From positions 4,092,001-4,156,000 of the forward strand of contig CAWILH010000002.1 of assembly GCA_963836915.1 (NCBI GenBank): a stretch of DNA of 64,000 nt, given 5' to 3'. The notes under the pieces are model-generated. The model searched no databases, had not been told where the DNA came from, and saw only the letters and a list, made by a program, of their open reading frames with translations. Position 1 is the stretch's first letter. The number at the start of each line of letters is the position of its first letter. Shown piece by piece: positions 1 through 8,248 of the stretch. Both the position numbers and the translations under genes were made by a program. The stretch comes from Cryomorpha sp963836915 (GTDB lineage Bacteria > Bacteroidota > Bacteroidia > Flavobacteriales_D > Cryomorphaceae).

Positions 1-2
1 AA

Positions 3-1247
3 GTGAGAAGGACGCAAGCGGCCTACGATGCCAAAGAGATAGCACCCGGTGCCGAGCGCATCGATAAATCCATTCAATCGCTTCGATCCAATACGCTGGT
101 CTACATTAATAATTTGCGGTCGGCGATAGATGACCGCGTGAAGGATGTAAATAAAGAGATAAGCTATTATGAATCTTTATTGCGCAAGCTGCCGCAATCA
201 GAGCGTGAGATACTAAACATACAGCGCAACCTGAATGTAAATGAGAAGATGTATGTCTATTTGCTTGAAAAGAAGGCAAATACAATCATAGCGCGTGCCG
301 CCATCGTACCCGAAGTGAGCCTTATAGAAGTGGCGCGAAGTGTTGGGGTAGTAGGCCCTGAGAAATCTAAGATTGTCTATTATTTTCTCGCTGTCGGCTT
401 TTTGATTGCCATCATCATAGCCTTTGTGCGATCGCTATTATTCGACCGTATCCAAAATACCCGCGAGTTAAAGCAGCTCACCAAGCTCCCCATTTTGGGT
501 GGTATCCCGCGCTCGGCCGAGAGCGGGAGCGACCGGCTGGTGGTCACCAAAAATTCGCGCTCCAGCATTGCCGAATCTTTTCGGAGCATCCGTACCAATC
601 TTCAATATTTTAGCGAGAATCCGGGCAGTAAGAGCATATTGCTCACATCGCTTTATCCCGGCGAAGGTAAAACCTTTTGCAGTATCAATACAGCCGCCAT
701 CATAGCCAGTGCCAATAAGAAAGTGCTCATCCTTGATTTTGACATGCATAAGCCGAAGGTGCATCAATCGCTAGAGCTGAAGAACGAAGTGGGGCTATCG
801 ACTTTTATCGTAGGGCGGAATACGCTCGATGAAGTGCTGCAGCCTACTTCTGTGAACAATATGGACGTAATCACGGCAGGCCCTGTGCCGCCCAATGCAT
901 CTGAACTTGTGCTCAGTCCGCGTATCGATGAGCTGCTTGCGGAGCTCAAACTCCGGTATGATTATATCATTATCGATACGCCGCCCATCATGCTTATCTC
1001 CGACTCTATGGTGCTCATGCGAAAGGTCGAGATCGGAATGTTTGTGATGAACACCGAGCGTGCCACACGCGCCGGAGTGCGAAATCTGGAAGAAATCGTT
1101 CAGACCAGCAAGCTTGATCATACCGCCTTGATCCTTAATAATGTGAAACTGAAACGGTGGAAGTATTATTATGGTCGCTACGGTTATCGATATGGCTATG
1201 GCTACGGCTATGGAAAAGGCTACGGTTCTGATGATAGAAAAGACTGA
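3..1247 (+). CDS. Wzc-like polysaccharide copolymerase / tyrosine autokinase, C-terminal part (5' partial)
   Basis: The reading frame is open to the window edge, so the N-terminal Wzz chain-length domain is missing and the GTG at position 3 is not a real start. Visible: a coiled-coil region (residues 40-95), one membrane segment (about 124-147), then a BY-kinase domain with a Walker A variant LYPGEGKT (217-224), Walker A' VLILDFDMHKPK (241-252) and Walker B YIIIDTPP (321-328). The C-terminus is an extreme tyrosine/glycine tail: 10 Tyr in 21 residues from about 385, the usual site of autophosphorylation in this family. The enzyme regulates polymer length and export at the inner membrane. The stop overlaps the next gene's ATG, so it is cotranslated with the ABC exporter. 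Family assignment is firm; which polymer it controls is inferred from context. Confidence 0.93.
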   Translation: MRRTQAAYDAKEIAPGAERIDKSIQSLRSNTLVYINNLRSAIDDRVKDVNKEISYYESLLRKLPQSEREILNIQRNLNVNEKMYVYLLEKKANTIIARAAIVPEVSLIEVARSVGVVGPEKSKIVYYFLAVGFLIAIIIAFVRSLLFDRIQNTRELKQLTKLPILGGIPRSAESGSDRLVVTKNSRSSIAESFRSIRTNLQYFSENPGSKSILLTSLYPGEGKTFCSINTAAIIASANKKVLILDFDMHKPKVHQSLELKNEVGLSTFIVGRNTLDEVLQPTSVNNMDVITAGPVPPNASELVLSPRIDELLAELKLRYDYIIIDTPPIMLISDSMVLMRKVEIGMFVMNTERATRAGVRNLEEIVQTSKLDHTALILNNVKLKRWKYYYGRYGYRYGYGYGYGKGYGSDDRKD

Positions 1248-2112
1248 TGCAGCGCGATGAAGCGGCAGCCATACCGGATTCCTATTGGGATGAAATCATC
1301 GATCCCGACCGCCCAAAGCGCAGGCTGAGCCATAAAGCCATTTGGCCTTATAGGAGTTTGATGTTCCTTCTCGTAAAGCGCGATCTGGCAGCGGTTTATA
1401 AGCAGACTTTCTTGGGCCGCTCTGGCTGGTACTCGAAGTGATTATTAAGGTGGCGCTCTATTATTTTGTGTTCGGACAGCTCGCTGCCCTGCCCACAGAT
1501 GGAGTCCCACCGCTCATGTTCTACCTGGCCGGGCTCACGTTTTGGGAACTCTTTGCGTCTATTTTAAAGCGCAGTTCTAATTCTTTTTGGGTCAACCAAC
1601 ATATCTTTTCGAAGGTATACTTTCCTAGGATGGTAGTGCCTTTGGCAGCCGCGCTCGCCAGCTTTGCGCGGTTTGCCATTCAGTTTACGCTCTTCCTTCT
1701 TATTTGGGTTTTTTATTGGGTTCAAGGGCAGGTGGCGCCCACATCCATGTTGCTGGTCATGCCTGTGGCGTTGCTCATTATCACAGCTTTGGCGCTGGGT
1801 GCGGGACTCTGTATTGCTTCGCTTACGGTGCGCTTTCGCGATTTTCGTTTTGTGGTCGATACAGGCATTCAGGTGCTCTTTTTTCTCACCCCGGTGGTGT
1901 ATCCATTGAGTTTGGCTCAAGGCCAAATTTCCACTGTTCTTCAGTTCAACCCAATGGCCGGCCTGATAGAAATCTTAAAATATGGGTTCTTGGGCGCTGG
2001 CTCCGTAACCTGGCCCGGACTTATTTATGCGGCGTTACTTGCATTTGTTTTATTAATAATCGGAGTGCGGTTTTATCACCGTGCCGCCAGAAAAGTGGTC
2101 GACATCATCTAA
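1247..2112 (+). pseudogene. ABC-2 type polysaccharide export permease (Wzm-like), frameshifted
   Basis: Two frames together make one TagG/Wzm-type permease. The 5' part (1247-1441) ends RDLAAVYKQTFLGRSGWYSK and stops; the 3' part continues from about 1418 in another frame as PLWLVLEVIIKVALYYFVFG, the canonical sequence after YKQT-LG. Restoring one C in the ggccg at 1415-1419 (ggcccg) rejoins the gene exactly, giving about 288 aa with six hydrophobic segments, as expected. The last segment ends RAARKVVDII and the next gene's ATG follows the stop immediately. Function: forms the membrane channel through which the Wzt-like ATPase (next gene) exports undecaprenyl-linked glycan. It is either a genuine one-base deletion or a consensus error; the otherwise intact codon structure favours error. 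Confidence 0.85.
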
Positions 2113-3330
2113 ATGCAGCCGGCCATTCACATAGAAAATCTCAGTAAAGCCTATCGCGTGGGAGAGCTGGGCGCCTCGCTTTCGCGAAAAAACAAGGATT
2201 CCCAGTCGCAGCATTTGGCGATAGATGACGTAAGCTTTCAGGTCAATAAAGGTGAGATACTCGGAATAATCGGAAGCAACGGAGCGGGCAAGTCGACCTT
2301 GCTCAAGCTTATCTCACGTATTACCGAAGCCGATTCGGGTACGATCAAAATCAAGGGAAAGGTAGCAAGCATGCTCGAAGTAGGCACCGGGATGCACCCC
2401 GATCTTACAGGACGCGAGAATGTGTTTTTGAACGGCGCCATACTCGGGATGTCCAAGGCCGAAATCAGTTCGAAATTTGATGATATCGCGGCCTTCTCTG
2501 GCTGCGAAAACTATATTGATACCCCCATAAAACGTTACTCTTCAGGGATGAAGGTTCGGCTGGGTTTTTCGGTCGCCGCCTTCCTTGAGACCGATATCCT
2601 AATCATTGATGAAGTGCTGGCCGTGGGCGATGCAGCCTTTCAGGCAAAGGCCGTGGATAAGGTCTTGAGCATTGCCGCCCAAGGCGAAAAAACGATACTC
2701 TTCGTAAGCCACAGCATGGCGGCAGTCAAGAGTATTTGCGGGCGCGCCATCCTGCTCGAGGCCGGTAGCATCCTGTTTGATGGCGATGTAGATCAGGCCA
2801 TTTCAAAATACCTAGGGTATGATCTAGAGAGCCATCCCACCATACGTCAGTACGACATCGAGAAGGCTCCCGGAAACAATGATTTTAAATTGCTCAAAGC
2901 CGCTATCACTCCCGAAGGTGGAGACCATCGATGGCTTACCACACAAGACTCCCTTCGCTTGGAGCTTGAAGTGCTGCGCCTTTCGGCAAAAGGTCGTGTA
3001 GATCTCACCGTGCAAATACACAGCGCCGAAGGTGTTTTTCTGGCAGCACTTTCTACCGTTCACCTTCCCGAAGATGCCATGCCCGAGCAGAATACGGAAG
3101 GTCTGCTGCGATTTACTACCTTTATTCCTGCCAATATTTTGAATGCCCGTACCTACCATTTCTCTATTCTGATTATTCAAAATAAACGGTCGGTTTCCTG
3201 TAAATTTGAAAATCTTTTAACGGTCTCCTTCATCGATGCAGCCCGCGACACCGATGCTTGGATGGGAAAAGTAGAAAGCCTGCTCGTACCAAAAATCGAC
3301 TGGAAGGTCGAATCTCAAAAACCGGAATAA
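2113..3330 (+). CDS. Polysaccharide ABC transporter ATP-binding protein with Wzt-like C-terminal domain
   Basis: Residues 1-240 form a classic ABC ATPase: Walker A GSNGAGKST (54-62), signature YSSGMKVRL (142-150), Walker B ILIIDEVLAVGD (162-173) and H-loop VSHS. The family-typical patch EVGTGMHPDLTGREN (89-103) is that of the TagH/Wzt group. Residues 250-405 form a beta-rich extension like the Wzt C-terminal domain, which in O-antigen exporters recognises the capped non-reducing end of the glycan. The ATG directly abuts the permease stop with no spacer. The product energises export of a lipid-linked polysaccharide across the inner membrane. Confidence in family is high; substrate is unknown. 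Confidence 0.93.
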   Translation: MQPAIHIENLSKAYRVGELGASLSRKNKDSQSQHLAIDDVSFQVNKGEILGIIGSNGAGKSTLLKLISRITEADSGTIKIKGKVASMLEVGTGMHPDLTGRENVFLNGAILGMSKAEISSKFDDIAAFSGCENYIDTPIKRYSSGMKVRLGFSVAAFLETDILIIDEVLAVGDAAFQAKAVDKVLSIAAQGEKTILFVSHSMAAVKSICGRAILLEAGSILFDGDVDQAISKYLGYDLESHPTIRQYDIEKAPGNNDFKLLKAAITPEGGDHRWLTTQDSLRLELEVLRLSAKGRVDLTVQIHSAEGVFLAALSTVHLPEDAMPEQNTEGLLRFTTFIPANILNARTYHFSILIIQNKRSVSCKFENLLTVSFIDAARDTDAWMGKVESLLVPKIDWKVESQKPE

Positions 3331-3902
3331 TGCCATTTCTCAGCAATGCCGAAATAGAAAAAATAGGGTTTAAATCCTTCGGCTCCCATCTTCAGCTTTC
3401 TTCCGACGCCCGGTTTTACAATCCCGGAAATATCAGCCTTGGCAGCCATGTGCGCATAGACGATTTCACCATCATTTCTGCCGGCGCCGGCGGCATTTCC
3501 ATCGGCAGCTACGTACATATCGCCTGCCACTGTGGCCTTATGGGCGCCGCCGAGATCGTGATGGAAGATTTCACCGGACTCTCATCACGGGTTTTTATCT
3601 ACTCATCATCAGATAATTACAGTGGTATAGCGATGACCAATCCCACGGTGCCACCCGAGTATACCGATGTGATCTCCGAAAAAGTTTTTCTCGGCAAGCA
3701 TGTGATCGTCGGCACTTGCTCCAGCATCATGCCGGGGGTAAGCATTGGCGAAGGCTCGGCCATAGGCGGCCATTCTTTTGTAAACCATAATATCCGTGAT
3801 GGGGTGATCGCCACAGGCAATCCTTGTCGGAAGATCAAGCGAAGGAAGAATTTGATTTTTGATTTGGAAAAGAGTTTTCTGAGCTCAAACAAGGTAGATT
3901 AA
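3330..3902 (+). CDS. Hexapeptide-repeat (LbH) acyltransferase
   Basis: About 190 aa. I place the start at ATG 3330, which overlaps the preceding TAA as TAATG; an upstream in-frame extension to 3258 lies inside the ATPase gene and is unlikely. The sequence shows left-handed beta-helix turns (ISLGSHVRIDDF, ISIGSYVHIACH, VFLGKHVIVGTC, VSIGEGSAIGGH) and ends with GNPCRKIKRRKN, the usual closing of sugar O- or N-acetyltransferases of the VioB/galactoside acetyltransferase type. It probably acetylates a sugar or nucleotide-sugar of the exported polymer. Position at the end of the exporter operon supports this. The acceptor cannot be told from sequence. Confidence 0.88.
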   Translation: MPFLSNAEIEKIGFKSFGSHLQLSSDARFYNPGNISLGSHVRIDDFTIISAGAGGISIGSYVHIACHCGLMGAAEIVMEDFTGLSSRVFIYSSSDNYSGIAMTNPTVPPEYTDVISEKVFLGKHVIVGTCSSIMPGVSIGEGSAIGGHSFVNHNIRDGVIATGNPCRKIKRRKNLIFDLEKSFLSSNKVD

Positions 3903-4051
3903 GTGTCAAATTGCAATTCTAATGCTTACGACAATTTGATTAAATGAAAGTGAATTAAGCAATCAAAAAGTTAGGTTGTATTAATTTCACTTATTAATCT
4001 AGATTTATTTTTTTTATGTCTTCGGGAAGCGTAAATTCATAAAAAAAAACC

Positions 4052-5314
4052 ATGGAAAAATTACCCTTTACACAAGCTAACGTTGACAAGAAAATTAGTG
4101 AGATCAAGTCTAAGAGTGAAACTGAAAGAAGAACTATTTCTGACTCTGTTAAGTCTACTGTGAGAGCGTGGCTTTTGCAAAATTTTGAATTCAATTCGGA
4201 GTATGAAAGAAGACTTGGTATGTGGCCTCAGTCAATGAGGGAAGAGTCTGGTTTTATGATGGGTACTGTTCTTCTTTATGATGAATGGACGCTGAAAGTC
4301 CAGATAACTGATACTCCCGTTCCGGCTCAAGGGAAGACTAAGCACGAAGCATCTGTAAGTGGCGAATGGAACCTATACGGTGAAAGGAGTTTACAAATTA
4401 GCTTGGTAATGTCAAGTATTATGAAGGGTGCGGGTCAATGGGCTCGCACCCTTACGTATTTTGGTGTTTTTATAGCATTGTGCATCATTGCGTCTGTTGA
4501 TAATTTGTATGCTCAGAACACCTTATTATGGAAGGTGGATCACCCAGATTATCTTCCAACATCTTACCTTTTAGGGACATTTCATGTTATGGGAAACTCA
4601 TTTATTGATTCGATCCCTGAAATCGAACGATCCCTCAATCGGTCAGATTTAGCCGTATTTGAAACCCTGGAAGGGGTGGAAACTACGCGCGATTTACTAA
4701 ACGCACGGGAAGAAGATTTCAGCTATCGAGAATCGTTCAGCAAAAAAGAGCTTGCTCAATTGGATGAAATCTCGTCAGATTGGAAGGTGCCTATTTCAAA
4801 GTTACGACCTGTCGAATTGGGGATGAAGATTGGGAGCGAATATATTATAAAAATGTGTGGAACAGTAAAACCCACTGATAAATGGGATCATTTTGAAACG
4901 TATATCTCCCATTTGGCTAAGAAGAACGATATGGATTTGGTCGGATTGGAGTCATTGAAATTTCAAATTGAAGATGTGGTTCGTTACTACAAAGACTCCA
5001 CATGGGTCGATGTGACGGAATCTATTTCTGAAATGATGAAAGAGATGCGGAAAGTCCGTGCGAAGAGCGATGCGTGTGGGTTCGCTCAAATGTATATGGA
5101 TTTAGACCTTGACTATCGCTTCGATGAGCCATGTCGGGATGGAAGCACCGTCAAGCCCCGAAATGATCATTGGATGCTTCAACTTCCGGCTATGTTGGCC
5201 GAAAACAAGACCTTTGTCGTTGTTGGATTATTCCACCTTTATGGTCAATGCGGATTGATAGTCCAGTTGCGCGATCTAGGGTATGTGGTGGAACCTGTTG
5301 AATTGAATTACTAA
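4052..5314 (+). CDS. TraB/GumN family protein with a foreign N-terminal extension (possible fused ORF)
   Basis: The 420-aa frame has two unrelated halves. Residues 124-420 (from ATG 4421) begin with what looks like a complete signal peptide ending LYAQ, followed by LLWKVDHPDYLPTSYLLGTF, the hallmark start of TraB/GumN proteins, and a C-terminal GLFHLYGQCGLIVQLRDLGY motif; about 297 aa is the normal family length. Residues 1-123 are a soluble charged domain I do not recognise (possible small cytosolic protein), with no export signal. A 9-bp perfect hairpin sits exactly at the junction. Either two genes have been fused by loss of a stop, or translation of the secreted TraB part starts at 4421. 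Surrounding DNA is more AT-rich than the glycan genes, suggesting insertion. The role of TraB/GumN is unclear; some are proposed metallo-hydrolases. Confidence 0.75.
   Translation: MEKLPFTQANVDKKISEIKSKSETERRTISDSVKSTVRAWLLQNFEFNSEYERRLGMWPQSMREESGFMMGTVLLYDEWTLKVQITDTPVPAQGKTKHEASVSGEWNLYGERSLQISLVMSSIMKGAGQWARTLTYFGVFIALCIIASVDNLYAQNTLLWKVDHPDYLPTSYLLGTFHVMGNSFIDSIPEIERSLNRSDLAVFETLEGVETTRDLLNAREEDFSYRESFSKKELAQLDEISSDWKVPISKLRPVELGMKIGSEYIIKMCGTVKPTDKWDHFETYISHLAKKNDMDLVGLESLKFQIEDVVRYYKDSTWVDVTESISEMMKEMRKVRAKSDACGFAQMYMDLDLDYRFDEPCRDGSTVKPRNDHWMLQLPAMLAENKTFVVVGLFHLYGQCGLIVQLRDLGYVVEPVELNY
4424..4453. other. Perfect 9-bp stem-loop at the TraB junction
   Basis: AAGGGTGCG (4424-4432) and CGCACCCTT (4445-4453) flank a 12-nt loop. 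It lies right after the candidate internal start codon 4421 and could be a relic terminator of the upstream ORF or a structure covering the TraB start. No continuous T-run follows directly (acgtatttt), so terminator function is uncertain. Confidence 0.5.
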
Positions 5315-5417
5315 CACTTTCAGTTCTTCGTTTTATTTTGGTCTGTCCATAATATCCGATATCGGCGTTTTACTAGTTCCAAATATCTAAGATCAAGTTA
5401 TTTCGGCAAGGCAGTCA

Positions 5418-5433
5418 TCCCGCTCGAGCGGGA
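5418..5433. repeat. 16-bp perfect palindrome in the intergenic region before the glycosyltransferase block
   Basis: TCCCGCTCGAGCGGGA reads the same on both strands. It sits in the 266-bp gap between two convergent genes (TraB ORF and the minus-strand GT2), where a GC-rich symmetric site could act as a terminator core or protein-binding site. A second palindrome, CTTTAATTAAAG, lies at 5529-5540. The gap holds no other recognisable gene apart from the possible extension of the GT2 frame to 5535. Confidence 0.45.
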
Positions 5434-5580
5434 CTCCGTGATGTTCGGAACCTCGTGTGGTCCTTGTGGCTTGATCTAAGTACTTGATATCGAATATTCT
5501 TAAATAGAAATCCGGCTCTATTGACAGACTTTAATTAAAGCCAAACCTTCTCCCACCATTTCAACTCCTTCCTAAACTTC

Positions 5581-6387
5581 TTAAAAAGCGCTATCTCTCC
5601 CTTTTTTGGCCGCCGCCAATAGCTCCATAAAGCGCTTCTTGCTCTGTCTTTTGAGATCGGAATATTCGCTGCCAAAGCACTCAAAAAATTTAATTCTTGT
5701 GGAATATCGGATCAGCCGCTTCTCCATTTCATCCAGTCCGCTATAGATTCCGTCCCTGTGAACCCGGTAGGCCGACAAGGGTTCCGGGATGTACCCCGCA
5801 CCGCCAGCGTGCAAGCCCCAGCCTATGATGAACACGTCGGGATTGAGTACCTCGAAAAATGATTTTGGAAATACCTGGGGAAAAGCCTTCCGCCGCATCA
5901 GCATTCCATGCATGGTTGGCCCATGGCCCTCAACGATATCGGCCATTTCAAAGGTTTTCGCGGCAGGGTCGAGAACGGATGCTGCCAGTACTTTGCCTTC
6001 ATGGTCTACTTTAGCGTAGTCGGTATAAGAAAGTCCAAGCTGTGTATTTTGCCCAAGCGCCACTGCCTGCCGTTGCATCTTTTCCCTCCCGATCCAAAAG
6101 TCGTCCCCTTCGCAAAAAGCAATAAGATCTCCCCTGGAATGGTTCAAGGCAGCTTCAAAATTTCGCGCCGCTCCGATATTTTCATCTGTTTTGAACACCT
6201 TGATCCTTGAATCTTGGCTTGCCATTTCCATCGCTGCGCCCAGCGTGCCATCGGTAGAAGAATCATCAGAAACTATGATCTCAAAATCAAATTCAGTTTC
6301 TTGAGCTACCAGCGATGCCAGGCATTCTCCTATGTAGTCTTCTTGGTTATAGCAGAGTACGATTACCGAAACCAGTGGTGCATCCAT
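5581..6387 (-). CDS. GT2 family glycosyltransferase
   Basis: GT-A fold enzyme: start ATG 6387 gives MDAPLVSVIVLCYNQEDYIG, the normal GT2 opening; an ATG eight codons upstream (6411) is possible but would overlap the remnant gene before it. Motifs: nucleotide-binding IIVSDDSSTDGT and the metal-binding FCEGDDFW. It transfers a sugar from a nucleotide donor during repeat-unit assembly on the cytosolic face of the membrane. The annotated stop is probably premature: with one A fewer in the six-A run (T6 at 5602-5607 on the plus strand), the frame continues as EIALFKKFRKELKWWEKVWL and stops at 5535, a plausible native C-terminus. It lies downstream of the sulfotransferase on the same strand. Confidence 0.88.
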   Translation of the reverse strand: MDAPLVSVIVLCYNQEDYIGECLASLVAQETEFDFEIIVSDDSSTDGTLGAAMEMASQDSRIKVFKTDENIGAARNFEAALNHSRGDLIAFCEGDDFWIGREKMQRQAVALGQNTQLGLSYTDYAKVDHEGKVLAASVLDPAAKTFEMADIVEGHGPTMHGMLMRRKAFPQVFPKSFFEVLNPDVFIIGWGLHAGGAGYIPEPLSAYRVHRDGIYSGLDEMEKRLIRYSTRIKFFECFGSEYSDLKRQSKKRFMELLAAAKKGRDSAF

Positions 6388-6391
6388 CCGC

Positions 6392-6598
6392 TTAATAGGT
6401 GATGAGATCAATTATACCTTGCTGCTCGGCCTTCGCTAGATCGTGAAAGAGTGGCAGGCATAGCGCCCTATCGGCCAGCCCTTCGGCGATAGGGCAGGGG
6501 GTATAGTTTACGCAATCGAACTGGTCAAGGCTGGGACTGAGGGACAAGGGATCATTCGAATGAATCATTTTTCGCGATCTGAAGTTCTGTTCAACCAA
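6392..6598 (-). pseudogene. C-terminal remnant of a DegT/DnrJ/EryC1/StrS sugar aminotransferase
   Basis: Of a 68-aa frame, the last 40 or so residues read CPIAEGLADRALCLPLFHDL followed by AEQQGIIDLI, which matches the conserved C-terminus of PLP-dependent sugar aminotransferases (CP-AE-LA-RALSLPL-P-LS). Nothing of the catalytic domain, including the PLP lysine, remains: the sequence upstream is the end of the sulfotransferase gene in another frame. So a deletion seems to have removed an aminotransferase gene except its tail. The N-terminal residues of the frame are shadow sequence. It ends five bases before the likely GT2 start. Confidence 0.6.
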
Positions 6599-7212
6599 GG
6601 CATTTCTTTTAATCGTGCATCAATGCCTAGAAAAGCACAGAGTTTCTCCACCGCTTTAGGATCGGCGATATCAAGCCTTAAGAGCTGATCGCTTCCGCTA
6701 AAAAGCGCTTCTACCTTTTTGATATGGTCGCGGTAGGTCATCTTTAAGATGGGGCGGTTATATGGATCATGCTCAGGAGTATTGTAAAGGGAGCGGCTGG
6801 CATCCCAGGCAAAACCGGGATAGCGGTATTCGGCTTTCTGCAGGTCTTCTTTGGTAGGCACTTCGCCCGCTCCGAACATCAGCTTGTGAAAACCAGTGAT
6901 GGAGCGGTACCACTCTTCGGCGCTCGATCGGGTGGTGAGGATATACTTGGCATCCGGAAATGTCCGTCTTAATACTGCTGCTGTTTTTGGCGCACTGAAG
7001 GGCAGATCCTGAAAGAAATCGGCAGTGGTGCAAAAATCAAGGATGGGCTGCCAATCATCGCTGGCATATGCTTTCATAAGTAACTCTCCTGTAGCTTGAT
7101 CGCCAGAGCTATAGCCATGCACTTCCATGAAATGCGCCAAAGATGTGGTGCCGGTTTTATTAAAACCTACACAAAATACTTTCCGGGATCCATACTTCGC
7201 TGCTTCTTTCAA
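6565..7212 (-). CDS. Sulfotransferase family protein
   Basis: 215 aa. The 5'-phosphosulfate-binding loop is VGFNKTGTTSLAHFM near the N-terminus and the 3'-phosphate-binding strand is KYILTTRSSAEEWYRS in mid-protein, both diagnostic for PAPS-dependent sulfotransferases. Length fits the compact Sulfotransfer-type bacterial enzymes. It would transfer sulfate from PAPS to a glycan or lipid head-group in the cytosol; in this neighbourhood, a sulfated polysaccharide is the natural reading. Transcribed with the GT2 on the minus strand and divergent from the next GT2 with only 38 bp between start codons. No PAPS-synthesis genes are in the window. Confidence 0.88.
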   Translation of the reverse strand: MKEAAKYGSRKVFCVGFNKTGTTSLAHFMEVHGYSSGDQATGELLMKAYASDDWQPILDFCTTADFFQDLPFSAPKTAAVLRRTFPDAKYILTTRSSAEEWYRSITGFHKLMFGAGEVPTKEDLQKAEYRYPGFAWDASRSLYNTPEHDPYNRPILKMTYRDHIKKVEALFSGSDQLLRLDIADPKAVEKLCAFLGIDARLKEMPWLNRTSDREK

Positions 7213-7250
7213 TGAGAACTATATTTGTTGATCGCTGAGCCCCAAATATC

Positions 7251-8210
7251 TTGAAAGTTTCTGTAATCATACCTCTTTATAATGCCCAAGCCTATGTTGA
7301 GCGCGCCATTGCGTCGGCACTGGCGCAGCCCGAAGTGGTAGAATGTATCGTAGTGGATGATGGTAGTAGCGACGAAGGCCTGAAAATCTCCAAGTCCATT
7401 GCCGCCACTGATCGGCGGGTCTTGGTTTTTCAGCATAAAAATGGTAGAAATCTCGGAGCCAGCATTTCCCGAAACCGCGGCATGATGGAAGCCAATGGCG
7501 ATTATATCGCCTTTCTCGACGCCGACGATTATTATTTGGAGCATCGATTCAAAGAAACGGCGCAGGTATTCAAAAAGCACGGCGATGCGGCTGGGGTTTA
7601 TGAAGGTTTGGCAACAGAAGCTTGGGATGGAAGCGTTCCCGATAAGCATTTTACGATGATCACTGAGCAGGTATGCCCCGAAGATTTATTTCTCGCTGCC
7701 GCACCTTTTGGCAAATGCGGACACATAAGTCTAGTCGGCCTTACCATAAAGTTTAAAGCGATCAAAATGGCCGGTGCTTTCAATCCCAAATTACGCCTTG
7801 CACAAGATACCGAATGGCTTGCTAAACTCGCTCTGACCTGCAGGCTCTATCCTGGAATTCTCGATGCGGCAGTGGCTATCAGGACTGTGCACCCGGGCAA
7901 TAGTACAAATAATAAAGAGCTCCTGCGGTCACAACGTGTTGAAATGTGCTTTTCACTTCTGCAATATGCAGTAGATCAAAAACATGGCCAACAGATCCGC
8001 GAAGCCATCTGCAATGTATTGGTCAAGTATTATTTTGATAATAATTTGCATTCTCCCAGGTCGAAACTTCATGTCAAAGCAGGCGATCTGCTATTTCTCG
8101 CCCGGATGAGAATGATAGATTCTACGGTATTTGGGTTTCCGAGGGTTGACTATTTCATGCGGCTTGTGCTTCGTTTGCCTATTTCGCAGGAGTTTAACTT
8201 TTATCAATAG
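7251..8210 (+). CDS. GT2 family glycosyltransferase
   Basis: 319 aa. The start is TTG at 7251 because an in-frame TGA lies at 7236-7238 and the product then begins exactly at the GT2 core (KVSVIIPLYNAQAYVERAIA). Motifs: VVDDGSSDEG for UDP/nucleotide binding and FLDADDYYLEHRF as the metal site. The C-terminal third is divergent, as usual for acceptor-binding regions. It begins the long plus-strand glycosyltransferase run and is divergent from the sulfotransferase; a promoter for both must lie in the 38-bp gap, though I see no clear -7 box. Confidence 0.88.
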   Translation: MKVSVIIPLYNAQAYVERAIASALAQPEVVECIVVDDGSSDEGLKISKSIAATDRRVLVFQHKNGRNLGASISRNRGMMEANGDYIAFLDADDYYLEHRFKETAQVFKKHGDAAGVYEGLATEAWDGSVPDKHFTMITEQVCPEDLFLAAAPFGKCGHISLVGLTIKFKAIKMAGAFNPKLRLAQDTEWLAKLALTCRLYPGILDAAVAIRTVHPGNSTNNKELLRSQRVEMCFSLLQYAVDQKHGQQIREAICNVLVKYYFDNNLHSPRSKLHVKAGDLLFLARMRMIDSTVFGFPRVDYFMRLVLRLPISQEFNFYQ

Positions 8211-8248
8211 CTTTGCAGGCTTAAATTTTAGCCGAAAGGCGGAACTTT

